Shown: in pieces, positions 1 to 9,970 of the stretch | Layout: every line of letters starts with the position of its first letter | Position numbering within the stretch: the stretch's first letter is position 1 | The notes under the pieces: model-generated | Told to the model about the DNA's origin: nothing | Seen by the model: only the letters and a program-made list of their open reading frames with translations | Database searches by the model: none | Translations under genes and position numbers: made by a program | Source: Polysphondylium violaceum | Lineage: Eukaryota; Evosea; Eumycetozoa; Dictyosteliales; Dictyosteliaceae | Direction of reading: 5' to 3' | DNA length: 30,483 bases | Assembly (NCBI GenBank): GCA_000277445.1 | Contig: AJWJ01000275.1 | Location: 1-30,483 of the forward strand

Positions 1-100
1 TACTTTTTTGGAAAATAAAATAAAGTGGGTTTGTGTTTTTTTTTATTTTATGATGCACACATTATCAAATGATTGGTGAGGCATCTATCTCTGTCAGAGA

Positions 101-503
101 TTATATACTATAATATGGTATATCTTGGACTGGAGTCTTGGGCCAAAGATTGATACGATAGTCATTGATGCCATCTTCATTGAAATCTTCATTAATAGCA
201 TCATATCTACAATCACCTAGACGATAAGATTTGCCTTTGTATTCTAAAATGACATTTTTAACCTCTTTTCTTCCTTTCCAAACCTCACTATCACCTTCAA
301 ATTTGGCAGGTCCACAGATCATTAGGAAACAGGGATTAGGAAAGACCTTGGGGATTGGAAGAACACATCCTATAAAATGATTTTGAAAGGTTAATATCTA
401 TGAAAAAGAGAAAGGTATTTTCAATATATTTACCATTTCCTTTAATTGTATGTTTACCATTTGAATCAATTGAAACTGAAATTGGAAAGCCTTGTTGACT
501 CAT
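101..503 (-). CDS. Small two-exon protein, tandem family copy 1, unknown function
   Basis: I do not recognise this family. Exon 1 is 503-434 and exon 2 is 369-101. The intron starts GTAAATA and ends TATAG, and the join falls inside a Gly codon, giving 112 aa. The start is the only ATG before the conserved MSQQG N-terminus and matches copy 2 exactly. There is no signal peptide or membrane segment. The N-terminal half is a short Gly/Lys-rich segment, then a Cys-Val-Leu-Pro stretch. Near the C-terminus is NEDFNEDGINDYRI, which resembles the calcium-binding D-x-N-x-D-G loops of FG-GAP/VCBS or dockerin proteins; that resemblance is inference. Copy 2 shares the exon layout, intron phase and most residues, so the gene is very likely real. 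Confidence 0.72.
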
Positions 504-654
504 TGTAAAGATTATTTGTATGTATATTTACTATATAATTAAAATTATTATTTAATGAATGAGTAGATTGATTAAATAGTTGTTTAAATAACTTTTGGTT
601 TTGACTTAGAGAAAATTAATTTAAATTAAATTGAAAATCCATAAATAGAAATAG

Positions 655-912
655 AATTTTACCCCTGGAAATTGTATCTCAAATTCACCCTAATTATAGA
701 TCAAGTCACCACTCCTAATAATTGAATTTAAATTACCTCTTAAATAAAACTTCATTCTTATTAAAATGATCATGAACGAAAATGTATATGATCTTAAACA
801 TAAAACCACAAATACTCATTATAGAATAGTTTTTTAATGTAGCCCTCAATCGAGATTTAAACGAATTTAACTTGATTTACTGCTAAATAAAAAAAGAAAC
901 CTCAGACAAACT
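655..912. repeat. Intergenic tract shared with the next tandem unit
   Basis: The space between copies 1 and 2 (504-973) holds no gene. Two blocks recur in the next unit. One begins ACCCCTGGA at about 661 and continues to ATAGATCAAGTCA; its partner lies at 1568-1616. Both sit about 160-220 bp upstream of the ATG of their gene. The other begins CCCTCAATCGAGATT at 843 and ends AAACCTCAGACAAACT at 912; its partner is 1701-1785. The first block is a candidate promoter element. The second may belong to the 3' flank of the neighbouring copy. The tandem unit is about 900 bp. Confidence 0.65.
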
Positions 913-973
913 CTACCAATACCGTGTCTGAAGAAGTTTATTCTAAATTTTTTGATGTCAACACAGTTGCCGA

Positions 974-1399
974 TCAATGAGGGATTGTGTGGTCTAGGGG
1001 AGAGCCATAATATGGGATTTGCCCAATATTATTCTTTGGCCAAATAATGATGCGATAGTCATTGATTCCATCATTTTCAAAATCTTCATTCTTCACATCA
1101 ATTCTACAAGCAGCCATACTATGAGGTTTGCCATTGTATTCTAAAATGACGTTGATAGCCTTTATTGATGATCCTTTCCGAACCTCACTATCACCTTCAA
1201 ATTCAGCAGGGCCACTGATCAATATAAAACAGGGTGGAGGAAAGACCTTGGGGCTTGGAAGAACACATCCTGTAAAAGTAATAAGTAAAAATACCAACAG
1301 GTTAATATAAAAAATATCTAAATATTTACCATTTCCTTTGATTTTATGTTTGCCATTACATTCAAATGAAATTGAGAGTGGAATGCCTTGTTGACTCAT
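974..1399 (-). CDS. Small two-exon protein, tandem family copy 2, unknown function
   Basis: Paralogue of the gene at 101-503. Exon 1 is 1399-1330 and exon 2 is 1269-974, giving 121 aa. The intron sits at the identical codon and phase; reading through it gives an in-frame 141 aa open frame whose extra hydrophobic stretch is intron translation, not a membrane helix. The first exon is 70 nt in both copies. The conserved core is GPAEFEGDSEV, then VILEYNGK, then NEDFENDGINDYRI. The C-terminus is longer than in copy 1 and ends in HTIPH. The protein looks cytosolic and has conserved Cys residues. Preservation of splice sites and frame in both copies suggests selection. Function is unknown. Confidence 0.72.
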   Translation of the reverse strand: MSQQGIPLSISFECNGKHKIKGNGKYLDIFYINLLVFLLITFTGCVLPSPKVFPPPCFILISGPAEFEGDSEVRKGSSIKAINVILEYNGKPHSMAACRIDVKNEDFENDGINDYRIIIWPKNNIGQIPYYGSPLDHTIPH

Positions 1400-1564
1400 T
1401 CTAAATTGTATAAAAAGAATATATGTTAATAGTTAATATATATTTAAAATAATATATTTGCTTAATGAATGAGTGTATTTATTAAGTAATATTTTAAATG
1501 CTGTTGGTTTTGGGGGGAAGAATTAAAATTATATGAAAAATCCATATATAAACTTTTGCCAATT

Positions 1565-1785
1565 TTCACCCCTGGAGATTGTATCACAATATATAGATCA
1601 AGTCAACACTCCCCATAATGAATTTTCATTCTTCATTTTCAAATTATCAATAAAATAAAAAATAGTATGGTCATTTATAAATATTTATTAAAAATATACC
1701 CCCTCAATCGAGATTAAAAACTATTCCACTTGATTTCGTCATAGTAATACAAAAAATTGTAAAAAAAAGAAACCTCAGACAAACT
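1565..1785. repeat. Second copy of the shared flanking tract
   Basis: This tract repeats the two blocks described at 655-912, with small indels. The upstream block here contains TTGTATCACAA, an interrupted palindrome with TTGT/ACAA arms around ATC. That symmetry is broken in the first unit. The ordering of blocks relative to the genes is the same, which fits unequal crossing-over as the origin of the array. Confidence 0.6.
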
Positions 1786-1837
1786 GTCACATATGTGTGA
1801 TCAATTTTAAATTTTCTGATGTAAATGCAGTTGTTCA

Positions 1838-2043
1838 ATTGAGGAATGTGTTAGATGTGGTGTCTTTCAAACAATACAAGCAATAATATGGCATTTCTCT
1901 TAAGCCGAAGTGGGATACCAAAGTAGAAATCAAAATCTTCATTCATCACATAGATTGTACAATCACCTAAACCATAAGGTTCTCCTCTGTATTCACCTCT
2001 TTCCTTCCTTTCAAAATCTCACAATAAAAATTCATATTTCCTA
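1838..2043 (-). pseudogene. Decayed 3' fragment of the same small-gene family (copy 3)
   Basis: On the minus strand the segment gives a Gly-Asp-Cys triplet followed by NEDFDF, matching the second exon of copies 1 and 2. The stretch corresponding to the KGRKEV region is recognisable near 1996-2020. About 17 bases present in copy 1 are missing between the VILEY-equivalent and the upstream part, which shifts the frame. No first exon or start is visible, and similarity fades toward the MLH1 promoter. The non-coding tract just left of it (1701-1785) is also shared with copy 2, so a whole gene plus its flank was probably duplicated and then eroded. Confidence 0.6.
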
Positions 2044-2145
2044 ACTTTTTTATGTTTCTAAGAATTTTTCACCACTTTTGATATTCCCAAAGTTGAAGTT
2101 TTTTTTTTTTCTAATATAATTTTTTTTCAACTGTTTAGCAGAAAT

Positions 2146-4529
2146 ATGACAGATACGAATCAAATAACAATAACACCTACACAACCAAATGATAAGGCAA
2201 ATACAAAAAAGATACACAAACTATCGCAGGATGTGATTAGCAAAATATCTGCAGGAGAGGTCATTCAGCGACCCAGTAATGCATTAAAAGAGATGATAGA
2301 GAATAGTTTGGATGCAGGGTCAACGATTGTGACAATCACTGTCAAAGAGGGTGGCATGAAGTTACTTCAAATACAAGACAATGGCTCAGGCATCCGATTA
2401 GAGGATCTGGAGATTGTCTGTGAAAGATTCACTACGAGTAAACTCACAAAGTTTGAAGATCTTCGAAAGATCCAGTCTTTTGGGTTCAGAGGCGAGGCTT
2501 TGTCGAGTATTAGTCATATATCACATCTAAAGCTGCAAACAAAGACGGCAGACTCTGCATGTGGTTACAGAGCCTGCTATGTCGATGGCAGACTCTCACC
2601 AGCCAATCCCTCAGACTCTGCCCAACCCAAGCCCTGTGCAAGTGTGAATGGCACGACCATCACTGTCGAAGATCTCTTTTTCAACATACCGTCGAGAAAA
2701 AAGATCATGAAAAACACTCAGGAAGAGCATACACGTGTTGTCAACCTCATTAAAAAGTATGCCATCAACAACAGCAGCATTAGTCTTATCCTGAAAAAAC
2801 ACGGTGAGACGACACCAGAGGTGCACACACCGGGCGGTTTGTCACCCCGAGACGTTATCACACTCATCTATGGTGCCGATGTGGGAAAAGAGTTGAAAGA
2901 GATCTCTATCGTATCGGAAAGATTTGAATTTGACATGACGGGCTACTTTAGCAGCACAAATTACAATTGCAAGAAAACAATGTTTATTTTATTTGTAAAC
3001 AATCGTTTGGTGGAATCAAAGAGTTTGAAAACAGGTTTAGAACAAATATACTCTAAATATCTTCCCAAAGGCACACATCCTTTTATTTTCATTAGACTAT
3101 TGGTACATCCCCGAAACATAGATGTAAACATTCATCCCACTAAAAGTGAAGTTAAAATACTTCATGAAGATTCAATCATTGGTCTAATTCAAAAAAAAGT
3201 CGAAGAAGAACTTAGTGTTTCTTTAACTTCAAAAACTTTTACAACTCAGGTATTTATCTTTTTGTTATAGATATGTTTTAGTACCTTTATTAATTTATAT
3301 ATCGATTAATATTATCTTTTTTTTATTAATAGACTATAATACCAGATTTTGATGATGATAATTCAGTAACTACCGCAACACAAAAAAAGACTACAAATAA
3401 GACAAATACCACTAATATAGTTTCACAAAATAATAATAGTGAGCCGAATAGAAATCTATATGATAAAGAAAAAGTTAGATCAGATTCAAAAACTCAAACT
3501 TTACATGCATTTATTAATCCAAATCAAGATATCGTAAGCAATAATATTGATGAATTGGATGTGCCTCAGGATATAGATATAGATATTGGTGATATATCAC
3601 CAACAAAATCATTAAAAAGAAAACAAGATGATAGTGATAGCAACAACAGCAATAATAAAACTACAACGACAACAACAACAACAACTACTACAACATCAAA
3701 TAACAATACCAACAATACATTAAATCAACAAACCTATACTCAAAGAAAACAAAAAAAATATAAACCATCAGAACTTACAAGTATTAGAACTATGGTGCAA
3801 GAACTAATCGATAATTGTCATGCAGGCTTAAAAGAGTTTTTTAATGATTGTATATTTGTTGGTTGTTTGGATCATTCTTTTTGTCTTTCTCAATTTAAAA
3901 CCAAACTCTATTTAATCAATTTAGAAGTCATCAGCAAAGAACTCATTTATCAAAGAGTATTAAAGGGTTTTTCAGATTTCGATAGTATTAGATTCACCAC
4001 TGCCCTACCCATTAAAGAGATGTTGGAGATATCTCTAGAGTCGCCACTATCAGGTTGGATGCCAAACGATGGACCCAAAGACAAGATTGCAGACTATCTA
4101 TCCAATCTAATCATAACTAAAAAAGAAATTTTATTGGAATACTTTTCAATAGAGATTGTTGATGGCAATGTTGTTTCCATACCTCAAGTGTTGGATAACT
4201 ATGTCCCATGTCTAGACAATTTTCCAATATTTTTACTCAGATTGGCAACAGAGGTCGAATGGGAATATGAAAAAGAATGTTTACAAGGCATCAGTAGAGA
4301 GATTGCCAACTTTTATAAATTGGAGCCTTCCCTTTTGCCATCGGGTGATCAACCACCTCAAAATCCACCTGTAAATTTAATACAAAAGAATGGAAAAGAA
4401 TGGATTATCCAACACTTGCTCTTTCCTGCTTTCTCTGGTATGCTTCCTCCCAAATCATTTTCAAACGATGGTACTGTCATTCAAATTACCTCTCTTGATA
4501 ATTTATATAAAGTATTTGAAAGATGTTAA
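2146..4529 (+). CDS. mlh1: DNA mismatch repair protein MLH1 (MutL homologue)
   Basis: Two exons, 2146-3249 and 3333-4529, with an 83 bp intron (GTATTTATC...TTAATAG), encode 766 aa, close to the usual 750-770. MLH1 pairs with PMS-type partners to form MutL-alpha, which acts after MutS mismatch recognition in the nucleus. GHKL ATPase motifs are all present: KEMIEN with the catalytic Glu near residue 49, DNGSGI near 78, GFRGEA near 113, and GTTITVEDLFFN. The transducer domain ends with NIHPTKSEV. A low-complexity linker (about residues 375-560, Asn/Thr/Lys-rich) precedes the C-terminal dimerisation domain, which opens with ELTSIRTMVQEL and contains FVGCLDHSF. The protein ends in FERC, the conserved MLH1 terminus known to contribute to the partner's endonuclease site. 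VIQRPSNALKEM marks it as MLH1 rather than PMS1/PMS2. The start ATG follows an AT-rich leader. Confidence 0.96.
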
Positions 4530-4538
4530 TAATATCTT

Positions 4539-4544
4539 AATAAA
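4539..4544 (+). terminator. Likely poly(A) signal of MLH1
   Basis: AATAAA lies 10 bp after the MLH1 stop codon. Only 50 bp separate the MLH1 stop from the stop of the convergent aminotransferase gene, so the two transcripts probably overlap at their 3' ends. Confidence 0.55.
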
Positions 4545-4578
4545 AAACAAGTATACTTTTTTTTAATAACAAAAATAT

Positions 4579-4584
4579 TTTATT
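4579..4584 (-). terminator. AATAAA overlapping the aminotransferase stop codon
   Basis: On the minus strand the end reads CAATAAAAT, where TAA is the stop and AATAAA contains it. If used, the 3' UTR is only some tens of bases long. Confidence 0.4.
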
Positions 4585-5999
4585 GATCTTTAATTAAAGA
4601 TGATAATCTCTTTAAAGCTTCATCCATTTGTTCTTCAGTGGCCACAGAGAATGATGCACGAACATAGGGTGAGGGTTGAGTTTGATCTGGATAAAAGGCA
4701 ATACCTGGAACCAAAAGTACTTTTTTCTCGATAGCCTTTTCTGAAATGAGGGATTTGGTATCTGTTACACCATTCAATTTCATCCAAACAAACATACCGG
4801 CTGTTGGAGCGTTGTACTCGACGAGTCCTTTCAAATGCTTTTCAATGAGTGAGATAAATGTGTTTCTACGTTGTCTGTAAAAGTTTTGAATCGACAAAAG
4901 GTGTTTATCCCAGTTTTCAAATCCCCATCTATAGAGTAGAGCTTGAGCAACAGCTTGACTCAATCCACTGGCGTGAAGACTGGCCGATTGTTCGTGGAAT
5001 TGAATCTTTTCAACCAAGTATTGAGGTCCAGTAACAAAGCCAAGTCTTAAACCTGAACTAAGAATCTTGCTAAAAGAGTCGAATCTAAGAACACGACCAT
5101 CTACATCCATAGAGATAAGAGATTCACCCAAATCCAATTTAGTGTCGCTGCTATTGTCATTTAATTCACCAAATTGAAGATAATAGTATGGATCATCTTC
5201 AAAGATTAATAAATTATATTTTGAACAAATATTATATAATGCTTTCTTTCTCTCGAGATTCATAGTTGATCCGCTAGGATTTTGTCCTGTTGGAATTAAA
5301 TAAATAACTCTGGGGAATTTATGTTTGCTATGATCCCAATTGGCTAATGTATCTTCCAATTTACTTGGAATCATACCAAATTGATCAATCTCTATACCAA
5401 CAATGTTTAATTGAAGTGGTCTTAATATTGATAATGTTCCACTATTTTTTAATATTATGTTGTTAATATGTATACTCTTTAAAATTCATTACTTTAGTAA
5501 AATACATACGAATAAGTTGGTTGTTCAGAGATAATAGAATCACCATCATCACATAAAACTTCAATTGCCATAGAGATTGCCTCTTGACTACCATTTGAAA
5601 TCAATAAATTCCATTCTTTTCCAGCAGTTTCTGCATTTAATTTATGATTTCTAACTTGCAAGTCTTTTAACCATTTATTTAACTTTACGAGTCCATAACT
5701 TGCTGAATATTGTAAGGCTTCATCTAAATCTGAACCTTTCAACTCTAAACTAGTGCCATCCTTCAACTCTACAGTCAATGACTTAAATGGGAATGTACTA
5801 TTATTGGGTAATCCTCCACCTAAAGATATCTTTTTGTAATATTAATATTTGTTAGATAAGGTGTGTATTATTATATTATATATACCATTCCTGGTAAGTT
5901 GACCAATTGAATAATTTCTCTGATTGGTGAAGGCTTTTTAAGTGAGCCTCTTTTACTAATAAAAGTAGAATAGTCTTTAATCTGATTGTTCATGTCCAT
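4580..5999 (-). CDS. aadat: 2-aminoadipate/kynurenine aminotransferase (PLP fold type I)
   Basis: Three exons, 5999-5886, 5829-5510 and 5441-4580, give 431 aa; human AADAT is about 425. The enzyme family moves amino groups between 2-aminoadipate, kynurenine or aromatic amino acids and 2-oxo acids, in lysine and tryptophan catabolism. The join of exons 1 and 2 restores [10 protein letters not shown], a family hallmark at residues 38-47. Exon 3 has the PLP-site motifs [20 protein letters not shown] and [14 protein letters not shown], with the Schiff-base Lys at about residue 270, and PYVRASF with the substrate-carboxylate Arg. No convincing mitochondrial presequence is visible. The first ATG of two (MDMNN) was chosen; the second is two codons later. 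Substrate preference among AADAT, KAT and related enzymes cannot be fixed from sequence alone. Confidence 0.9.
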
Positions 6000-6216
6000 C
6001 GCAATATAATAAGGGTTTTTTGATTATTTTTTAAAAAAAAATCATCAAACAACCAAATTTCCCATCATCAATTGTTTTAATTTTTATTTTTTGAAAAATA
6101 AATTTAATTGAAAAAAATCAAAATTTTTGAAAAAGAAATCAGACTTGTCAGAAAGAAAAATGTAATTTATATACAAAGAAAAAAAAAAAATAAAAAAAAG
6201 AATTTATTAGATATAG

Positions 6217-7670
6217 TTAGGAAGAGTGATGTTCAGACGAATGGTCAGAGGGTGGAGGGGGTGGAGGTAAAATTTTTACATTATTGTGATCAAGTTTAGA
6301 GTTTGTTGGTGATGGAATTAAATCGTTTGAGATAGAGTTTGAGGATGTGACTAAACTATTTGGTGAAGTTGCAATTGGAATTGGAATGGTTAGAGGCAAA
6401 TTGGGAGCTGAGTTACCACCTCCACTTGTACTACTATTATGAATGTTATTGTTATTGCTATTATCAATAACAACATTTACGATATTGTCATTATTGTCGT
6501 TGGTAATGTTATCATCATTACTATTGATCATATTAGTATTAGGATCAAGGGTCATATGGCTATTGTTATTTTGATTTCTTTCACTATTTAATAAAGATAC
6601 ACTATCGGGATGATGATGGTTAAAAGTGGATTCACTATCTTTGGATACATTGTGTATCGAGGTTGAAGCTGAGGTTTCTTGAATATTTGAACGAGATGGT
6701 AGAACAAAGAAATCTTTAAGAACACTATCAGAGTCTATACTTTTTTCGCTCCAACTTTTTGATCTTCGATGAGAGGAAAAAGGATAGGGTGATATATCTC
6801 TTATTCTTTTTTCCAAATCATCGTTTCTCTGATTGTTTCGATGAGGAGGAAATTCATCAAGATTTTGTGGTGTCACATACCGAGGAACACGATTGGGTCG
6901 AGGTCCTCTAAGTCTTTGAAGTAAATCAAGAGTTTTAAAGGGATCATGGGGATCGAGTTCATTTTCATCATCTTTGGTGTCTCCTCTTTTTTCTTTTAGA
7001 TTCTTTGATAGTATTTTCGAGAGCTTTAAGGCTTTTGCTTCAATAGACATTAGTTTTTGTTGAATTTGTTTGGGAATTTGTGGAATTGCAGTTAGATTTG
7101 ATAACAATTGAACCAACTTTTGTATTTTTTTATCAGATTTCTTTTTGAGTTCCTCTGACATGATTATCTTGTTGACATGATCTACAAATAGTTGATCCTT
7201 TTCTTCTTCAGGATATTGTGGCCAAATGAAAAAATAGTTGTTATTAATCTTTGGTTTTTGTGGTTGTGGTTGTGGTTGCTGATCTTGCTGATCAGCATCA
7301 TCGATTGGGTTCTCATGTTTAAAATATAAAATTCTTGAATTGGTAGATTGATTTGAAACTTTATGAAGTGATACACCTAAATAATTGAAATAAAAACTCT
7401 AAATAGTTTGTGTTAGATTTGGATTGGCAAATCATAATAATAAAAAATAAATAATACAAACATGTTCTACTCTCATAGTTTCAATATTTCTCCAAATAAT
7501 TTGAAAATTATTTACACCAATCTTCATTAAAGTTAAATTACCTTTTGGAGAAAGAGGTGTCACTGTTTTACTATTTTTGCTAGTTTTACAAATACCTGCT
7601 CTCATTTCTAAAATGATCTTATTCTTCCTGTAAAAAAATAGCATATCATGTTTTGAAATTTTCAATGAAC

Positions 7671-7711
<41 letters not shown>

Positions 7712-9254
7712 GTATTTGTATTCGTATTTGTCGTAGTTGTTGTTGTCGTTGTAGTTGTTGTATTGGGTTTATATGGGATTTTAAATATATTATCTGTTGT
7801 TGGTGGTGTGGTTGCATCTATTGTTGTTACAGGTGTTGGTGGTGTTGTTGTTTCATTTGTTGTACAATTATTATTATTAAAATTATTTTTTACATTTTCT
7901 CTTAATCTGGAAGCTTCATCTCCATTATATCCATTATCTTCTTCATCTGTTTCTTCATCATCTTCATCATCATCCAATTCATCTGTATATCCTAATGGTG
8001 GTGATTTTATAGCTGATAAATTTAAAACTATATTATATTGAAGATATTTTAATCTAGATAAAACTGATTTGGGTAAACTCCCTCCTTGTCTTCGACAAGA
8101 TGATTTTCCGAGAGATGGAATAACTGGAACAAAATTGTTGTTGCTATTGTTATTAGTACTGGTGTTGGTGTTATTAGGAGTAAAGAATTTGTCTATATTA
8201 TTACTATCTGGTAATGATGAAGATGGTGATCTCATAGTACTACCAATACTGCTACTTCCACTCGCACTACTAGCAGGAAACGGTTTGGTTTTGTTGAACA
8301 ATAAACTCGGTTGTCTAAGATGTTTTAAAGATGATATCAATGTTGGTATTTGAGATGCTCTTGAGGCTGTACATCCCATAATCCAACTAAGTTTTAATAA
8401 ACTAGGTACCACTAAATGATTTCCAGGTTTTATATAATTAAATATACTATAATTTTATGAATTAGTAATCCGAGATAGAGAATCAAACTTTTATACTATA
8501 TTGTTGTATTACCATTTGTTCTCTAGAGTATCTACAGAGTTGTAAAGTTGATTAATATTTTGATAATCACTATTTCCAAATGTTACAAATTCTAGAGAAA
8601 CACTATTTTTCGTAAAAAATTGTAATTCTTCAGAGATCTCATCCAACCTAAAATGATATTATCGATATTAATATTTGATTCATATGTAAAGAACAATCCT
8701 TCGACTTGATGTTAAAACACTTACGAATACTCTTCTGTTGGGCTGCCTATGAAAAAATGTATCTTTTTCTGATATTGATTTGGATCTAATTTGTTTCCTA
8801 CGATTAGTTTACATAAAGATAAAGTGTGCTTAATTTTGCATTGATCAGATTCGATTCGAATATGGTTTAAATTAAAATCCCCTGGATTCTTTGTTGATAA
8901 AATCGTTAATACTGATGGTCTAGAATAGTGAAAGAGTTAATAAATAATAATAATCAAGTATAATCATAAATCGTTTAAAAGATACACATACATTTCATTT
9001 GCCATACCAATAATATAGAGTGTATATATGATCCCGGCCTTATTCAACGCATTTGCATATTGCAAAACGGCTAAATGTTGAGAAACAATTCGATTATTTG
9101 GTGTATAATCACCATTTCTTGACCAAATTGAATTATCTATACATATAATCGAAATTAATTCATTTTTTAAATTTCCTTGATTTTTCGTAGCAGTAGCTCT
9201 GGTAGTGGTTGTTGTTGTTGTTGTTTGATGAGTTGGTGGATTATGTCTTTCCAT
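6217..9254 (-). CDS. Rpn10-type VWA domain fused to Rpn13-type Pru domain
   Basis: Five exons: 9254-8992, 8919-8725, 8647-8513, 8446-7462 and 7398-6217. All joins keep frame and give 919 aa. Residues 33-225 form a VWA domain like proteasome subunit Rpn10/PSMD4: ISIICIDNSIWSRNGDY, then HFFIGSPTEE, LEFVTFG and PGNHLVVPSLL. An Asn/Ser/Thr-rich linker follows (about 226-470). Residues 472-605 match the Rpn13/ADRM1 Pru domain: ILEMRAGICK, TVTP then PKG, IIWRN, MRVEH, YFK, and FFIWPQYPEEE then VNKII. A Gln/Pro insertion of about 28 residues lies before the FFIW strand. The tail (606-919) is charged, then Asn-rich, and ends with a proline run. No UIM helix and no clear DEUBAD domain are visible. Exon 4 alone encodes the end of the VWA and the start of the Pru, so the fusion does not rest on a doubtful splice. 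A proteasome-associated role is inferred. Confidence 0.85.
7675..7713 (-). repeat. Trinucleotide run encoding poly-Asn
   Basis: A run of about 13 ATT triplets on the plus strand reads AAT (Asn) in the VWA-Pru gene. It lies in the linker just before the Pru domain, and a (ACA/ACG) Thr run sits next to it. Such tracts are common in dictyostelid coding DNA and vary in length. Confidence 0.85.
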
Positions 9255-9965
9255 TACTCTTCATATATATAGGAAAGTTGTTGTTGCTACTACTACTCCG
9301 AGTAATCCTAATCTATCACTAGTATAGCGTGTGGTTGTAAATGATACTCTTTCTGTGATGATGATCTGATTTGATAACTGTTGATTGTGTGGTGTGATAT
9401 AAACTTCTATGTGTATATATATATATATATGTGTGGATAAAGATAATAAGCAAATACAATTATATAGACACAAATGGACCTTTTCCTTGCTAAAAACAAA
9501 AAAAATAAAAAAAAACAAAAAAAATGCAAAAAATTATATTATATTTCACCCAATTGCACAACGAAATGAAATATAAAAAAAAAAACAAAAACAGAATAAA
9601 GAAATAAGTTGATGATGTTGATGATGGTGTTGAAATGGTATAACTCTTATAGTAAAAACACTAATCTCTCTCTCTTTAGTAAATCTAAAAGAGATTTTGG
9701 GAAAAATGAATATTCTAAAAAAAAATAAAAAAAAAACACAAAGATGTGATGTGTGTGCGGGGTGAGTTGATTCGAGCAGTTGATTTTTTGAAGGTTTGTA
9801 TGTTTTAATGGTGTATGAATTTCTATTTTTGAGGCATTTTTTGCAAATTACAAAAAATGAGAAAAAAAATCTAAAAAAATCCAACTTTTGTCCAAGTCAA
9901 AAAAGGAATCTAATCAAATATATTATTGATATCACACATATATATCTTATATAGATATATAGTAT
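9255..9965. other. Gene-free spacer: 5' flank of the VWA-Pru gene
   Basis: This 711 bp stretch lies between the VWA-Pru start and the TELO2 stop, both on the minus strand. It holds an (AT)n run near 9415-9432 and many A/T homopolymers. Open frames here (for example 9261-9518 and 9546-9884, minus) are low-complexity Phe/Ser-rich translations of T-rich DNA and carry no recognisable domain. It should contain the promoter of the VWA-Pru gene; I see no clear factor site. Confidence 0.6.
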
Positions 9966-9970
9966 TTATT
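9965..9970 (-). terminator. AATAAA overlapping the TELO2 stop codon
   Basis: The minus strand reads CAATAAATA at the end of TELO2, with TAA as stop inside AATAAA. Confidence 0.4.

Noticed and set aside
1270-1329. Membrane helix in small-gene copy 2
   Set aside because: The hydrophobic stretch is translation of an intron with good GT/AG ends at the same site as in copy 1.
6108-6299. Plus-strand lysine-rich open frame between aminotransferase and VWA-Pru genes
   Set aside because: It is a translation of A-rich spacer running into the 3' end of the minus-strand gene; no domain and no neighbour support.
9261-9884. Minus-strand open frames upstream of the VWA-Pru gene
   Set aside because: They translate T-rich and AT-repeat DNA into Phe/Ser/Tyr-rich sequence with no domain; starts are doubtful and there are no homologues I recognise.
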